NCBI GenBank assembly: GCA_012295275.1 | Contig: CM022679.1 | Location: 9,162,669-9,226,668, forward strand | Length of the DNA: 64,000 bases | Reading direction: 5' to 3' | Source: Chrysomallon squamiferum | Taxonomy: Eukaryota; Mollusca; Gastropoda; Neomphalida; Peltospiridae | Shown here: positions 1 through 13,780 of the stretch, piece by piece | Position numbering within the stretch: position 1 is the stretch's first letter | How the letters are laid out: each line of letters starts with the position of its first letter | The notes under the pieces: model-generated | Databases searched by the model: none | Seen by the model: only the letters and a program-made list of their open reading frames with translations | Told to the model about the DNA's origin: nothing | Made by a program: the position numbers and the translations under genes

Positions 1-1061
1 GCTCTTTAAACTGAAAAAAAAACCCCGGCTTCTCGCATCCATAATGTCATCTGGCTGACAACACATGCACAGGTTCTCGATTATTTCAGCGTCAGTCAAG
101 CTTTGCCTGTTGAAAAGTTAAAAGAGAAAACACATTTCGAGTATTCAAGCGCATTTCTCAGGCTTTGTCGGAATTGCTTAACCGAAATCAATATTCTAGG
201 GAACTTCCTGCTTAAGGAATGACTGAGTGTCATGACCTGGCGACTCCGTCGACTCTCTGTGTGTGTGCTGTCTGCCAGCTTGCAGACTGAGTTGGAACTG
301 TCTTTGGAATCTCTTTTAGTCATCTGTCTTTGAAATTCACCTGCAGAACAAAATGCCGCGCTTATAAAATAATCCACCACCACCAAAAAAAAAAAAAAAT
401 CCATTGCATAAATCCAGCGTATAAACGCATCAGGGGTATCCTTGGTGTCAGCATTATGAAGATCAGACAAGCGGGTACTAATGATTGATTTGTAGGTCGC
501 AATGTACTAAACGTGCACTGAGGAGTAATTTAATAAATAATTCAATATCAGCTGCATCAGTTTCGACCAACATAACTATTACTGCTATTAGCTTGTGCAA
601 ATTAAATATCTGGAAAAAAAAATAAATACGTTCTTACGCTAACTAATCCATACATCTTTTTTTTTCTTTTTTTTTTTTCTTTATATAAATAAATAAATTC
701 CTCGTTGTTTATTCATCGTGTACCCAGAGCTACCCGGAACGAGCTCAGTTACCACCTAGTAACATCCGTTTTTGGGGAGAGAGAGGTCTCATATATAAAA
801 GAGATAATGCACAGATTTTAGCAGGTTTTTCATCAAACAATAGTTCAAAGTCGCCCATCGCGAACGCACGTGTATGATTTCGTCCGAATCCGTCCAAGGT
901 AGCAGACAAAATGAGCGAAAACGTACAATCTTTATAACGAAGTCGATGCACAGTCGGATCCACAGTTATGAAAGAAAATCACTTTCGTTTAGCTTATAAA
1001 AATTAATGAACACGCATGTACCGTTCAGCCGACTTTTGAAGCTGAAAAATGCTTAGTCATT

Positions 1062-1095
<34 letters not shown>

Positions 1096-1203
1096 ATAAT
1101 AATAATAAAAAAAAAAAAAAAAAAAAAAAATACAAAAAAATAAAAGAAAATAAAATACAAAATTAAATAAAAAATACAAAATACTCAAAAACAACAACAA
1201 TAA

Positions 1204-1234
<31 letters not shown>

Positions 1235-1758
1235 GTAAATAAACAAGTAAAAAATAAACTTGCTGTAAAAATAACAGGCTATAACGAAAGTTTTCTAAGG
1301 CTCAATAAAACAATAAAAAAACAACAACAAAAAAACAAACACGATATTTGATTTATTTGCTTATTAATACAGTCAACATTCTTCTCTAATAACTGTTTAC
1401 TTCTGTCAGTGAGCTTTTTAATGTCATGTGCATAAAATCTCTTAGTTTAACTAGATATTTTCCTTGAAAAAACGGACAAAACTTTCGTTACAACCTGTTA
1501 TTTGCAAGTGATACATTCCAGTGTTTACATCTATACAATCTATAGCAGTAATAAAAACATTCTCAGACAATTTAACAGTTTTTTTTTTTTTAATATAAGT
1601 AATATAATAATGTGTTGTTTTCTCTAGCTGTAAGTAAAAGTAAAAAAAAAAAAAAAAAAAAAATGTATTAAACAGAATAATTTATCACTGAATTGGACAT
1701 CCAGATAAAAAAAAAAATAATAATAATAATAATAATAAAAAAATAATAATAAAAAATG

Positions 1759-1790
<32 letters not shown>

Positions 1791-1877
1791 ATAATAATAA
1801 TAAAAAATAAAAATAAAAAAAAAATAATAATAATTTGATGTCAATCTCTGCATACACCACTTCACAAACCCCTCACT

Positions 1878-1910
<33 letters not shown>

Positions 1911-2050
1911 AAAAAAATATACCCTTATCAAGAAATTCGTCTTCGTATAACATAAAGTTTACACACAGAACCCAAACACTAAAACTTCCCAGGATGAGAT
2001 AAGAATACAGTAAACAATGATTAACACAAGACATTAAAAAAAGGACTTGC
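1..2050. other. Repeat-rich intron or flank of the GS-like gene
   Basis: I see no recognisable exon here. The stretch holds long poly(A)/(TAA)n tracts at about 1062-1260, 1580-1590, 1642-1663, 1708-1835 and 1880-1910. There is also a less AT-biased block at about 745-963. That block is open on the minus strand for 72 codons, beginning at a GTG (residues read DPTVHRLRYKD... to ...MLLGGN), but it has no good acceptor and no family I recognise. If the minus-strand exon at 2051-2219 is real, this region is part of its first intron. Confidence 0.5.
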
Positions 2051-2219
2051 CTGCATACATCGTCACGCCCTCTTCCAGGTAAAGAGCCGCATTCCTTGCA
2101 GGCATTAATTTTCCTCTCGATATGCAGTTCAGATCGGAGAAAGAAAAGCGAACGTAGTCATACTTCATCACCTCCGACGTTACCTTCTCCAAATTTTCGT
2201 TCGATTTGCCGCTGTCCAT
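2051..2219 (-). CDS. First coding exon of a glutamine-synthetase/lengsin-like protein (partial gene)
   Basis: The exon begins at ATG 2219 (MDSGKSNENLEK...) and encodes about 56 residues. It ends in a stretch typical of the glutamine synthetase beta-grasp N-domain as found in lengsin and GS-like proteins: YDYVRFSFSDLN, then ISRGKLMPARNA, then YLEEGVTMYAG. A longer frame upstream uses only a TTG, so the internal ATG is chosen. The best 5' splice site is CAG|GCAAGT at 2050, a GC donor, leaving phase 1. The nearest GT (2046) has a poor context. The remaining exons, which would carry the catalytic domain, lie beyond the left edge, so activity cannot be judged; lengsins are often non-catalytic. Family assignment rests on recalled motifs only. 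Confidence 0.6.
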
Positions 2220-3327
2220 TTTACTCAGTCGCAAGGCAGAAAAACACTCGAGTGAGAGAGAGCGAGAGAGGGAGACAGAGAGACACAGTTCAGTTCTCGC
2301 TACGGCTGGCTCGGTTACGGACTGATCAGATCAGAGTAAACGGGAGACTAGCAAGGCGATTATGAATGAACGCTCAACTGAAATAGTCGTTCTAAACGTT
2401 GATAAGCTCCCTTTGCCTGCTGGTGATACAGCATTCGGCAGACGCTCTGCTGCATACAGAGACAATTAATTACCACAAACGCTTTGTTGTCCAGTTAACA
2501 ATTTCATTGGAAAAAAAAAAAAAAAAAAAAATAATAATAATAAATAAATAAATTGGAGGGTAGGTTACTACTAGGTATGGTAATAAAGTATTTACTGTTT
2601 TTAATTATAACTAAATAAATATTGTATTACATTATTAATAAATTTAATTCAGTGTGTTTGCATCTTTATACATTTTAATAACCATTGGATTCAAACGTTA
2701 CGTCCCGCTTTTTAAACTTAGGTACGCCAATATCTGTTTTCACATTCCTAAACAGATATCACAAAATCCGAGCCAAAAATGACAATCGGTGGCAACAGCG
2801 CATCAAAATTTTCTTTGTGAAGCCTTGCATATGAAACCATGTCTAATCTTTCAGTGTACATTTTACTTGCATAAAAGCCAGGTAAAAACTTCCACCTGGA
2901 ACTATAATATTGACGGAGTTATTTTATAGATTTCATTTTAAAATGAACTATTATTATTACGGCATGATTTTCGAGAAACGGAGGCGGCGAGCGATATGCA
3001 GTTTAGAACACCGTTCAAATAAAATATATAAAGTGTCTATAATTTATTCCTTCACATATAGAATTTTGATATATTTATTTGAATAAAAAGTTAGAAACAA
3101 CTACTACTGTTAATACTGTTACCACCACCACCACCACCACTACTACTACAACTATTAAATAGTAATAATCATCGTAATAAATTAATTAAATGACGCTTAA
3201 ATTTTTAACCAAAAAGTATATTAGCTATGCTTATGGTAGCTTTCACCAAACATTAGTACTTTTCTAGCACTACATTTTGTGCTTAACCGAAATCAATATT
3301 CTAGTTTTCACTTTCTCTCTTCTCTAG

Positions 3328-3389
<62 letters not shown>

Positions 3390-6300
3390 AAAGATAAATT
3401 TCTAAAACTTATTCACATATTCATAATGGCTATTTATTAGAAAATAAATAACATACATATATATATAAACCTACGATATGAAATCTCGGTCTTCATTTTT
3501 ATGGTGAAACTCATTAGGTACACTACATTGAGTCTGTAATTACCCTTTTAACAGCAACAAGTCTTTGATATACTGCAGAGAAATTGAAACGAGAAATATC
3601 GATAAATTTGTTGGCGTCAGATGTGATACATTTTAGAAGCATGGCTACACAATAACAGAGGTCCTGTGAATAAAACGGCTGAAAAACCAATACCCAGAAT
3701 TTATAAACCAGTTTACTTTTGAAATGTTTTTTTTTGAAGAAAAGGCCACTTTATAAAATATGAAAACAACACATCAGGAAATTAATATGAATGTAAACGA
3801 TGATCAGTTTCGCAAAATTGTAACGCTGGAGACATAATTATGACAGTTGTGGTTATTACGTTTTTTATTTCACAGTTCTGATTTGAATTAAAGCAGAGAC
3901 ATTTCATAGACATTTCAGCTGTCAAAAAGGTTATGGCAGGAATCTCAAGTCTTATTATTAAGGTGCAAGTCAGACTATGTACATGTATATATATATCGCA
4001 ATAACTACTATATTTTTGTTTTTCTTCTATCTCTGATAGACAATCAAGTCTCTTACATAAGCTGAAAGGATATATTATCAACGGCTTTTGTTTTCGTCAA
4101 TTTGGTTTCACGCTTCGAAATCTGAAGATTGCTTCCACCAGTACATATCAGAAACTATAATGAAGTACTAACGCCAGGAAAATAATTATATTCTACCATG
4201 ATAATAGTAAAATCTAAATGACATCTTGGAAAGATATTACTAAAATCTCAGGCGTCAAATATGTTATCACAGTTATAAAAACTGATACAACTGCATTTTA
4301 AAAGATGTCTTCTGGAAAAAATTTGCAATAAACTCGGGAAAGATAAAAGTTGATATGTATATTATTTATTTTATGCTTTAGTTTATAATTTATATGAGAA
4401 TGAAGCCATGCATATATAACGAAAAACATCTGGAACGATAATAACAATGGAAAGAGGGTTTCAAATGGTTCAGTACACAGAAACGAAAAATCCGAGTGAA
4501 ACAAAACTTTGGTTTAATGGATGTGAGATGCATTTATTTCAATCGTTTTAACTATGTACTCAGTGAATGGAACACATTTAATGCAATATATTATGTAGAT
4601 GTTAATTTAAATGCATCATTAATAAACGTTTCAGATGCTGCGTGCGCGGGGTGTCATTTTATAAATAGCCACAGACACGCACTCTGACCTTGTCAGAAAC
4701 CGTGTCCACTGCATGCGTGCCTCACAACAGCTTGATCTGATCAGCACGTTAATGATTTTTCACTTCAGTTCAGTTCGATTCATAAAAAATCAGGGCCAAT
4801 TTCTTTTGGCGATTTCAGAACTTCTTCATCATAATCTATGGACCTTATTGAATACCCCAGAACCAATCTTAACACGAATCTTGGTAAATATGTGGATTTA
4901 AGGATTTACTGTAACTCCTGCAATTAAGCGTTTTGTAATTAACTGCTTTTATTGGATGACAATAATGATTATGTATATAAATATATATATATATATATAT
5001 TTTTGCTATCACTTCTAAATCATTGTACGAGTTCTGTTAGATGTTATGAAACAAATACAATTACAACTTTTATCAAAATACCTTCACTGATTTTTTAAAA
5101 ACAAATTATTTTTTATTTGTCCATATATAACTACAATTAATAAACCATACAGTTTGTTTTTAGTTTCAGGTGTTTGTAACAGAAAAAACACAGATAAATT
5201 CAAATAATAATTTAAAAATACAAAAATCTAGCTGGAATAAATAGAACAGAAAGTTTATATACTATACATTACGATCTTCAGCGTATTTTTGGTATACTAT
5301 TCCAAAAATACTTTATTTTTATCTTTTTCTTGTTCTTCTTTTTACTATTCCTATTATTGTTGTTGTTGTTATTATTATTTATTTAAGTATTTATTTATTT
5401 ATTATTTTTTTTATTATTATTCACTTTTTACAAAATGTATGACATTACCAAACAGTTATGATTTATTTATTTATTATTATTATTATTATTCACGACTTTA
5501 ATACAAAACGTATGACATTTGGAAACAGATCGATCACCAGTTTTGATATTCAAGGAGTTCAGTGAATGCGCTATCCGGACACTGAAAAGCCTTTGCTAAT
5601 GTTGAAGTCTTAAGTGAGATTTCTAGTTAATAATATTATTTTGTAACTGGGTGATGAGGATTTACGTCACACTTATTTTCTGTAACGGGGAAGCTGTGTT
5701 TTCGAAGATAACCAAAACCTTCCTGAATGCAGCTTGAAGCGAAAAGCTGTAAATCTAAAAAAAAAAAAAAAAAAATTTCACGATACCCATCTCACAACTG
5801 TCAAATGGAAACGGCTTTAAAGGATTTTTCATCGAAGTATCGCTTGGAAATAACAATCACAGAAAAGTGTATTAAATTATCATTATACTTGCTTGCAGTA
5901 ACCAAATTCTTCTAGTGGCTTCCATTCATACCCCCCCACCCCCACAAACCCATAGCATTCGTGCAAGAACAAATGGTACTGTATTAAATACTGATAGTAA
6001 AACACAAGCAGTGTTTCTTCGTTTCGTATGGATTTCAGCTTAAATATCTGCAGCTAATCTCGTTTCAGAGTTCAGTGCAGAAGAGAAAGTTACGGACAAA
6101 ATTTATCTCCGAAAGTTCTTTTCATCCTATAATTTGTTAACAAATATACAACTGTATATCGTTATCTGTTCTGCGATATGCGTTAATGTCAGTTACATAC
6201 GAGGTCCAGTGATGAATAAAATAATGTTATTTCCCGTTCCAGGCAGTAACTCCGGTCAGTATTTTCCTGTTATCAGAAGGTGCTTATAAATTATCCATTT

Positions 6301-6943
6301 GCTATTAATTGTTAAAATAGCAGTGTGTGTGTGTGCGTGTGTAAGTGCGCGCGCGTGTGTGAAATTGTATTTAACATCAAGCAAACGTTAGTACAGTGTT
6401 CGGATAGTGTTCGAAATGTGTTCGGATAGCATAAATTGTATTTCTTTCTTTGTGAAAATGTACGAGATGAGGAAATGACGTCAGATCTTTGGTTTATTAA
6501 TCGTAAGAGTAATGGTGTCCAAATAACTTATTTTCATGCAGGATGGAAAAATAAATCACAGACAAAACAGCCTGTAAGCCAACAAGAACAACAACAAATA
6601 AATAATAACTAACAAACACACTAGCTAACAAAATAAATAAAAATAAAATAAATAAATAAATAAATAAATAATAATAAATAAATAATAGTTTTTAATTTTA
6701 TTATTATTATTATTTATTATTATTATTTTTTATTTTTATTTTTTATTTTTTATTTTTTTTAAATAGGCTATTGACATCGTAAGAAAGATGAGTAACTGGA
6801 AACACTGATTACATCTTTTAGCAGTAAAGACTTCAGGATGAATGATATTGAGAAAAGAAAAAAAAAACAAGAAAAAAGCTGCCATTATTATGCAAATATT
6901 AGATAAAAAATAGTTTAAAATAAAATAATCAGTACATTCCAGA

Positions 6944-7002
<59 letters not shown>

Positions 7003-7090
7003 TAATAGGTATAGTTGATTGCTAAGTGTCCTTTGAAGTTCCTAATTACATCAAGGCTTGACTGCTAAAATCGTTTGCTGGAATACTAAT

Positions 7091-7169
<79 letters not shown>

Positions 7170-8321
7170 GGACTACAATAATTTGTAATTATATAAGGTC
7201 ATTCAGGTCAAACAGCAAAACTGCTCAAGACGAATACATTCACAAAGCCAAGTTTGCTTTTAAACCGCTTTACGTAATTCGCCATTTTCTCGTCTGCGGG
7301 GCGGATTTGCTTTGGCGCTGCATGACATACAATTAACTGAACATTTCAGCATAGATTTGTATCGGCGATGTCAGCATATCATCACATGATTACTGAGCTG
7401 CGTGAGCTGATATGGATGACGTGATTACTGAGCTGATATGGATGACCTGCGGAAAGAATTATTTCCATGGACGATCGCAGAAGCCATCTGTGTGAAAATG
7501 AAACTGCAGCAACTGAAATTGTGACATTTCCACTTCCAAGCAAAAGCCAGGTTATTGTACAAGAAAAAAAAAAAAGAAAAGAAAAGAAGACACGCTTCTA
7601 CATCATACGATATAACTGGAGAAGATGCAGTAAGCCAATCGAAAACTAGGACACAAATGAAGACGAAGAAAGGCTTTAGCAGATACGTAATTCTATCTGA
7701 ATTTTGTAAAGCCAAACAAATGTTAAATTTAATACGTGACAAGTGACATTAGCTCCAGGAAAATATGCCCCCCCAAGTGCATTATCCCTCCAAGACTATA
7801 CTGTCCACTTAAATAGCACAATAAGCAGCAAAGAAAAACAAATGCTTGTAAATTAGATTTCACCAGTTTTCATAATACAGTAATATCGTGGTCGTGGAAA
7901 ATCTTTTTCTTTTTTTCAAACTGTATTTTGCTAAGTTCTCGTTATTTGTATTTCTCCAGTATAATATATGACAGTTTTATGGCAAAGGGCACATTTTAGC
8001 CAGCCAAAGGATACTTAAAAAAAATAAAATAAAAACGATTGTACATGTTGCTTAAGATTATGCATAGTTCACGTATGTTTTGATTAAGACCATTTTGTAA
8101 AATGGCACTCTCATCTAAACAGTTAGTATTCTCACTTTTCTCAGTACAAGCTTGACAATTTGAAGAAATAAAAACAGGATGTTCATTTTCTCAAAAATTC
8201 TAATCATGCAATGGCCATTTTAAAATTACTGTGATGAAAGGGAATTCTGTGATGAATTCTTGATGAAAGGGAATGTTCTGATATAAAAGTTAAATTTATT
8301 TTTAATTGCTGAAACATGCAG

Positions 8322-8358
<37 letters not shown>

Positions 8359-9891
8359 ATAATAATTTAAAAAAAAAATAATAAAAATAAACAGAAAGAA
8401 GAAGAAAAAAAAAAATATAAACTTGGAACTTTAAAATACATATGTAATTAAAATTATTTGTAAATAAATTTCTTGCTATTATAATTATTATAATTTCTTT
8501 TTTTTTTTTTTTTTTTTTACAGAATTTGATGTTGGCTTCTTTTTTAATTTTATTTTTATTTATTTTTTATTGAATTATTCAGATGTCAAGAAAATGCAAG
8601 TCGAGGAGAGTTTAATTTATTTCATTTAATAAATTTTGTATCATTTTTGAAAATATTTATCATGAATCTGCAAAACTTTAGAAGCTTCTAATTTCTTAGA
8701 TGCCACATGTTTTGCTACAAGCAAGTCTAAGAAAGTAGTAATAATATAATATAATGGTTTTTCAAAGGAATATTTAAACTGAAATCCTGGATTAATTGCA
8801 GAACCAGATAAAAAAAAGAAAGTTTATTTATAAATTTCCCTTGTGAACTTCTGCACCTGTGTTGATGCAGTATTTTTAGAAGTTTACCGCTGAAAACTAA
8901 ACGCTGAATCTAAATGTGAGAATTAAAAACAACATAGAAATAAACTGTTTAAAACAAAATTTATGTATAAAAACAGTTTTTCATCCTATGCATGAAACTG
9001 CCAGCAATTCATTTAGCAAGCAAGCTAATTTTATAATGGCAGGAAATGAATAACAGTAATATAAAATACGATAATTAACCTGAGTTGATCACAGATGTTG
9101 TTCATTATATTTTTTTTTTCCTCTCACAGTTACTGCTGGCTTACGGCAAAGGCTTCTTATCAGGGGAAATAAATCTGTCAAAATAAAGCAAAACCCACAA
9201 AACTGTAAAATATGAATGTACTTTTTTTCATAATGTAATAAAAAATGGAATAATGTTAAAGTAAATATGTTTTGTAGGTTTAAGCCATGCAATTAATTTT
9301 GTTTTAAAAATACTGGCACATATCTAGTTTACCTTATACAGTGATCATGCTGAACAGCATTATATGATAGTCAACATATTGCTCATTTTATTTGGTATTC
9401 ATTTAGTGCACTGTAATCAAATTAATAGTTCTTGTGTTGCAGTAGAAACCAAATGTTAATTTAACTTTATCAAATGATGGGGTGGGGACAACAATGAAAT
9501 GACAACAAACTGATTAAAAATGCATTTAAAAAAAAAATTTAAAATTAAAGAAAAGAGAAGAGGTTTGAACAGGATGCTTGCACTAAGTCATTCTATCTAT
9601 TTATTTAATTTTACATTGATTCAACTATAGGTTAACAAAAACTTACACTTGTATATAAATTTACACTTTTCTAACAAACATTTTACAAAATTTTAAATTT
9701 AATTTCACAAATCAGCAATATAAATATGTATATATACATTATACAAATAATAAACAGAATGTATGTTTTATAATTTCAAACAATTAACATTCTAAATAAA
9801 TGCTGTTTACAAAACAACCTAAAATACTACAAAATGACAATTAAATATATCAGACAAACACAGCAGCTATTTCTGAGTATTCATTAAACTG
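2220..9891. other. Intergenic, AT-rich, microsatellite-dense; no gene seen
   Basis: All frames longer than 60 codons here are low-complexity or lack family resemblance and splice context. Simple repeats include (TAA)n at 3329-3380, (AT)n near 4979-5000, (TTA/ATTT)n near 5360-5490, (AAAT)n at 6630-6760, (TAA)n at 6945-7000, (CT)n followed by (CA)n at 7095-7167, and poly(A) at 8328-8356. The stretch at 2230-2350, just upstream of the GS-like exon, is relatively GC-rich and contains GAGA-like repeats. It could be that gene's promoter or 5' UTR. Confidence 0.5.
7095..7167. repeat. (CT)n-(CA)n compound microsatellite
   Basis: About 44 nt of pure CT dinucleotide passes directly into about 28 nt of pure CA dinucleotide. 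It lies in intergenic sequence. The open frame across it (SLSLSL...THTHTH) is a by-product of the repeat and not a gene. Confidence 0.95.
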
Positions 9892-12800
9892 TTACCTGTG
9901 TCTGGCTTCTTCCTTAAACAGTGTGTCTTTATTGTAGTACTCAAATATAAATTCTTTGTCGCAGAGATATTTGTGCGTTTCCAAAAATTCCTGGAATGAT
10001 GTCATCAGACTACAGTTCTTTAGAGCATCTGAAACCATGTGGATGAAAAATACTGTGATTGTTTCATGGTATCCTGTTTTTATCTGAAATAAATGTACAC
10101 AATAAATCAGTCTTGGAGAAACGAAATTCTGATTTTAGTTGATGTAAACTACACCCAAATCCGATTTACACTGTTACAGTTTTGATTATTATACAATACA
10201 GTGTAAACTGTTATTGTTAAACAATATAAACATACACATGAACTGTTATAGTTTTATTGTTATACAATGTAAACCAACATATACTGTTATTGTTATACAA
10301 TATAAACATAAATGTGAACTCATAGTTTTACTGTTATATAACATAAACCCATGCACAGTTATTGTTACACAATATAAAAATACACATGAACTGTTATAAT
10401 TTTATTTTTATCCAATGAAACCCACATACATTCATTATTATATTTTTATTATACAATATAAACCCACCTACATAGATTGTTAGTTTTATTATAGAACATA
10501 AACCAATGAATACACATTATTACAGTTGCATTGTTCACAACATAAACCCATATATATATATATATATATAGTTATATTTTTGTTATACAACATAAACATA
10601 TACAAACATTGGTATAGTTTTGTTATAGAACATAAACCCACATAAACACATTATTATCATTTTATTGTTATACAATATAAACCCATATATACACATTATT
10701 GTTATATAACATAAACCCACATGCATACATTGTTATAGTTTTATTGTTATACAACATAAACAAATATACACATTATTATTATAGTTTTATTGCTATGTAA
10801 CATAAACCCATATATACACACACATTGTTATAATTTTATTATTACACAACATAAACCCACATACATTGTTATAATTTTATTATTACACAACATAAACCCA
10901 CATATACATTGTTATAGTTTTATTATTTTACAACATAAACCCACACACACATTATAGTTTTATTATTACACAACATAAACCCACAAATACACAGTTACAG
11001 TTTTATTATACAACATAAACCCACATACACACACTGTTATAGTTTTATTATTGTACAACATAAACCCACATATACACATTATAGTTTTATTATTACACAA
11101 CATAAACCCACAAATACAGTTACAGTTTTATTATACAACATAAACCCACATACACACAGTTATAGTTTTATTATTGTACAACATAAACCCACATACACAC
11201 ATTATAGTTTTATTATTACACAACATAAACCCACAAATACACAGTTACAGTTTTATCACACAACATAAACCCACAAATACAGTTATAGTTTTATTATACA
11301 ACATAAACCCACATACACACATTGTTATAGTTTTATTGTTATACAACATAAACCCACGTTGCCAGAATCAAAACACATTAATGTCCAAAGGGAGATAATT
11401 CACTTTATTAATTAAAAAAAAAGAAAAGAAAGACCTAATTAAATGTGCTCAGATTGATCAAGCTACAGAAGAAAAATGACATAAATACATCTATCTGTAT
11501 TTTCTTTAGCACAATTCACTACAGCACTAATTTATATTAACTGGATTCTTTACAGAAAGAAGATGAAAATTAAAAGGACAGAAATTCGTACTTTCAGTTT
11601 CTATACAATTCTCTTTCTTTATGACTTGAAGACACACAACAAAACAGAATTCTAGGATATTTTCAGTACTTACTTTTTCTTTATTTTGATCATTAAACTT
11701 TTGTATACCAAGTGAAAAAAAAAAATATCGTCAGTTATTTAATTATGCAGATATCAAAATTATCTATAAATTAAAAACAGCCAACTATTTTATGATTTAC
11801 AGATGTGAAATTAAGCAAATTAATTTGTCTGGATCATGATAAATTCTTTCTATCTTGATCCTGTTGAAAAAGATTGTTTCTCACATTCTTTACTGTTAAA
11901 GTATCTGAACAGAATTAAAGTTAATTTATCCTGCATATATGTGTCTGGTTTTAATTAAAGAATATTTACTTAATGTAAGGAGTTGCTGCTTCTTTCCCGT
12001 ATTCTCTAATGTAATTCCAGGACATCCTGAGATGAGCTTCGTGTGTCCAGTCTTCAAATGGCAATGTTGCATGCTCAAATGCCTGCAGGAATACTTCATC
12101 ACCTACTGAACAAAATGACCTAAGATAAAATATAAATAAAACATCATTCAGAAATTTATATTAATATTATGGTGCATATTCAAATAAAAGCAAAAACAAA
12201 AGATGATAATGATAAAGTTGTATTAAAAAATAAACATAAATGAAATATAATATTTTTAAATAAAGTTTTGAAAAATAATAATTTTTGATAAAGCTTTGAA
12301 ATAACAATATTTTTAAATAAACTTTTGAAATGATAATACTGCAATTATGTAATTCTGTTTTTAAAAATGCAATGGACTGTTTGAAATGAAAGCTAAAACA
12401 AAGATAATAATAAAGTTTAATTAAAAATAAACATAAATGGAATGTATGTTTTTAATAAAGTCTTGAAATAATAATATTTAGAATTATATATTACTGGGGT
12501 ATTAATATTGTTTTAAAAAATAGAATATGTTTACTGTAAAGCTGTTAAAAAGTCATACTTTATAAAACAAGAAAAGTATAGCTTTTACAAAAACAGGAAA
12601 ATTATGCCTTATAAAAACAATTATACCTTATAAAAGAAAAAATTATGTGTAATTAAAGAAGAAAATTTGATCTTATGAAAAAAAAAAAATTATGCATTAT
12701 ATAAAAAAAACATATGCCTTAAAATGAAAACTATGCCTTACAAAAGAAGAAAATTATACCTTATAAAATATAAAAGTGGATCCTGCAGATTTTCTGCAAC

Positions 12801-13089
12801 ACTGACACCCAGAACATTGCTGTACCAGACGTGATGGTCACCCACTGTATGAACTGAATGCACGTGACACACTATAACAGCCAGAGAACCAATGATGATA
12901 GGAAGACCCTGAAAAAAATAATTATATTAAAATCAGTATAATTTACATATTAAAATATATTTCTACAGCATTACTACTACTACTTCTACTACTGCTGCTA
13001 CTACTACTAGTACTGCTACTATTACTAAAAATAATAATAATAATTATCAGAACAATAACATAAATAACAACTGTAATAATAATAATAAA

Positions 13090-13172
<83 letters not shown>

Positions 13173-13749
13173 TTCATTCAGATGTTGTCCATTTGTTAAT
13201 GGTTTCTCTTTATGATTATTATAAATATTATTTCAAACTCTCTCACATCTTCTCTCTGTATGTGTGCGATTGATTCAAACTGACAGCTGCCTTCACCAGG
13301 GTTGTTAGCAAAATGCATTGCATGTCGGACCTGAAAGAAGAAAAAATCAAAAACATTATCACTTAATTTCAACCAATATATTAAAAAGTAAATAGAGCAA
13401 ACCTTAAATTATTTCAGTTACGAGTTCTTTAATTTTAATATATGCTGACAAAATATGCAGTAAAAAAAAATTCAAAAGTAGTAAAAAAATAAAAATGAAA
13501 AATAAAAAAATTTCAAAATGCTGTTTAAGTGCATCGTGTCATTATTTATTTTTATCAAAATGTTTCAACAGCCCATCTGTTTTGTGTTTATTCAGCAGTT
13601 AACTTGCCATTTTGAATAACATAAATTAATCATGTGTGTGTGTGTATGTATGTGTGTGTGTATTTGTGTGTCATAACTAAAAGTGAGATACATGTTTTAT
13701 ATGCACATAAACTTAAGTCACAGTTGTGTTTTTAATAATAATAATAATA

Positions 13750-13780
<31 letters not shown>

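Noticed and set aside
1-126. Possible minus-strand exon after a strong CTTTTAACTTTTCAACAG acceptor (SLTDAEIIENLCMCCQ...)
   Set aside because: Open in one phase only, not the phase left by the GC donor at 2050, and no similarity to the glutamine synthetase fold; too little to support a call.
745-963. 72-codon minus-strand frame with a CpG-containing, less AT-biased sequence
   Set aside because: Starts at GTG, no AG acceptor in frame, no family recognised; recorded only as part of the left region.
1624-1931. Minus-strand frames rich in F/Y/L
   Set aside because: Translations of poly(A)/(TAA)n tracts; no domain or splice context.
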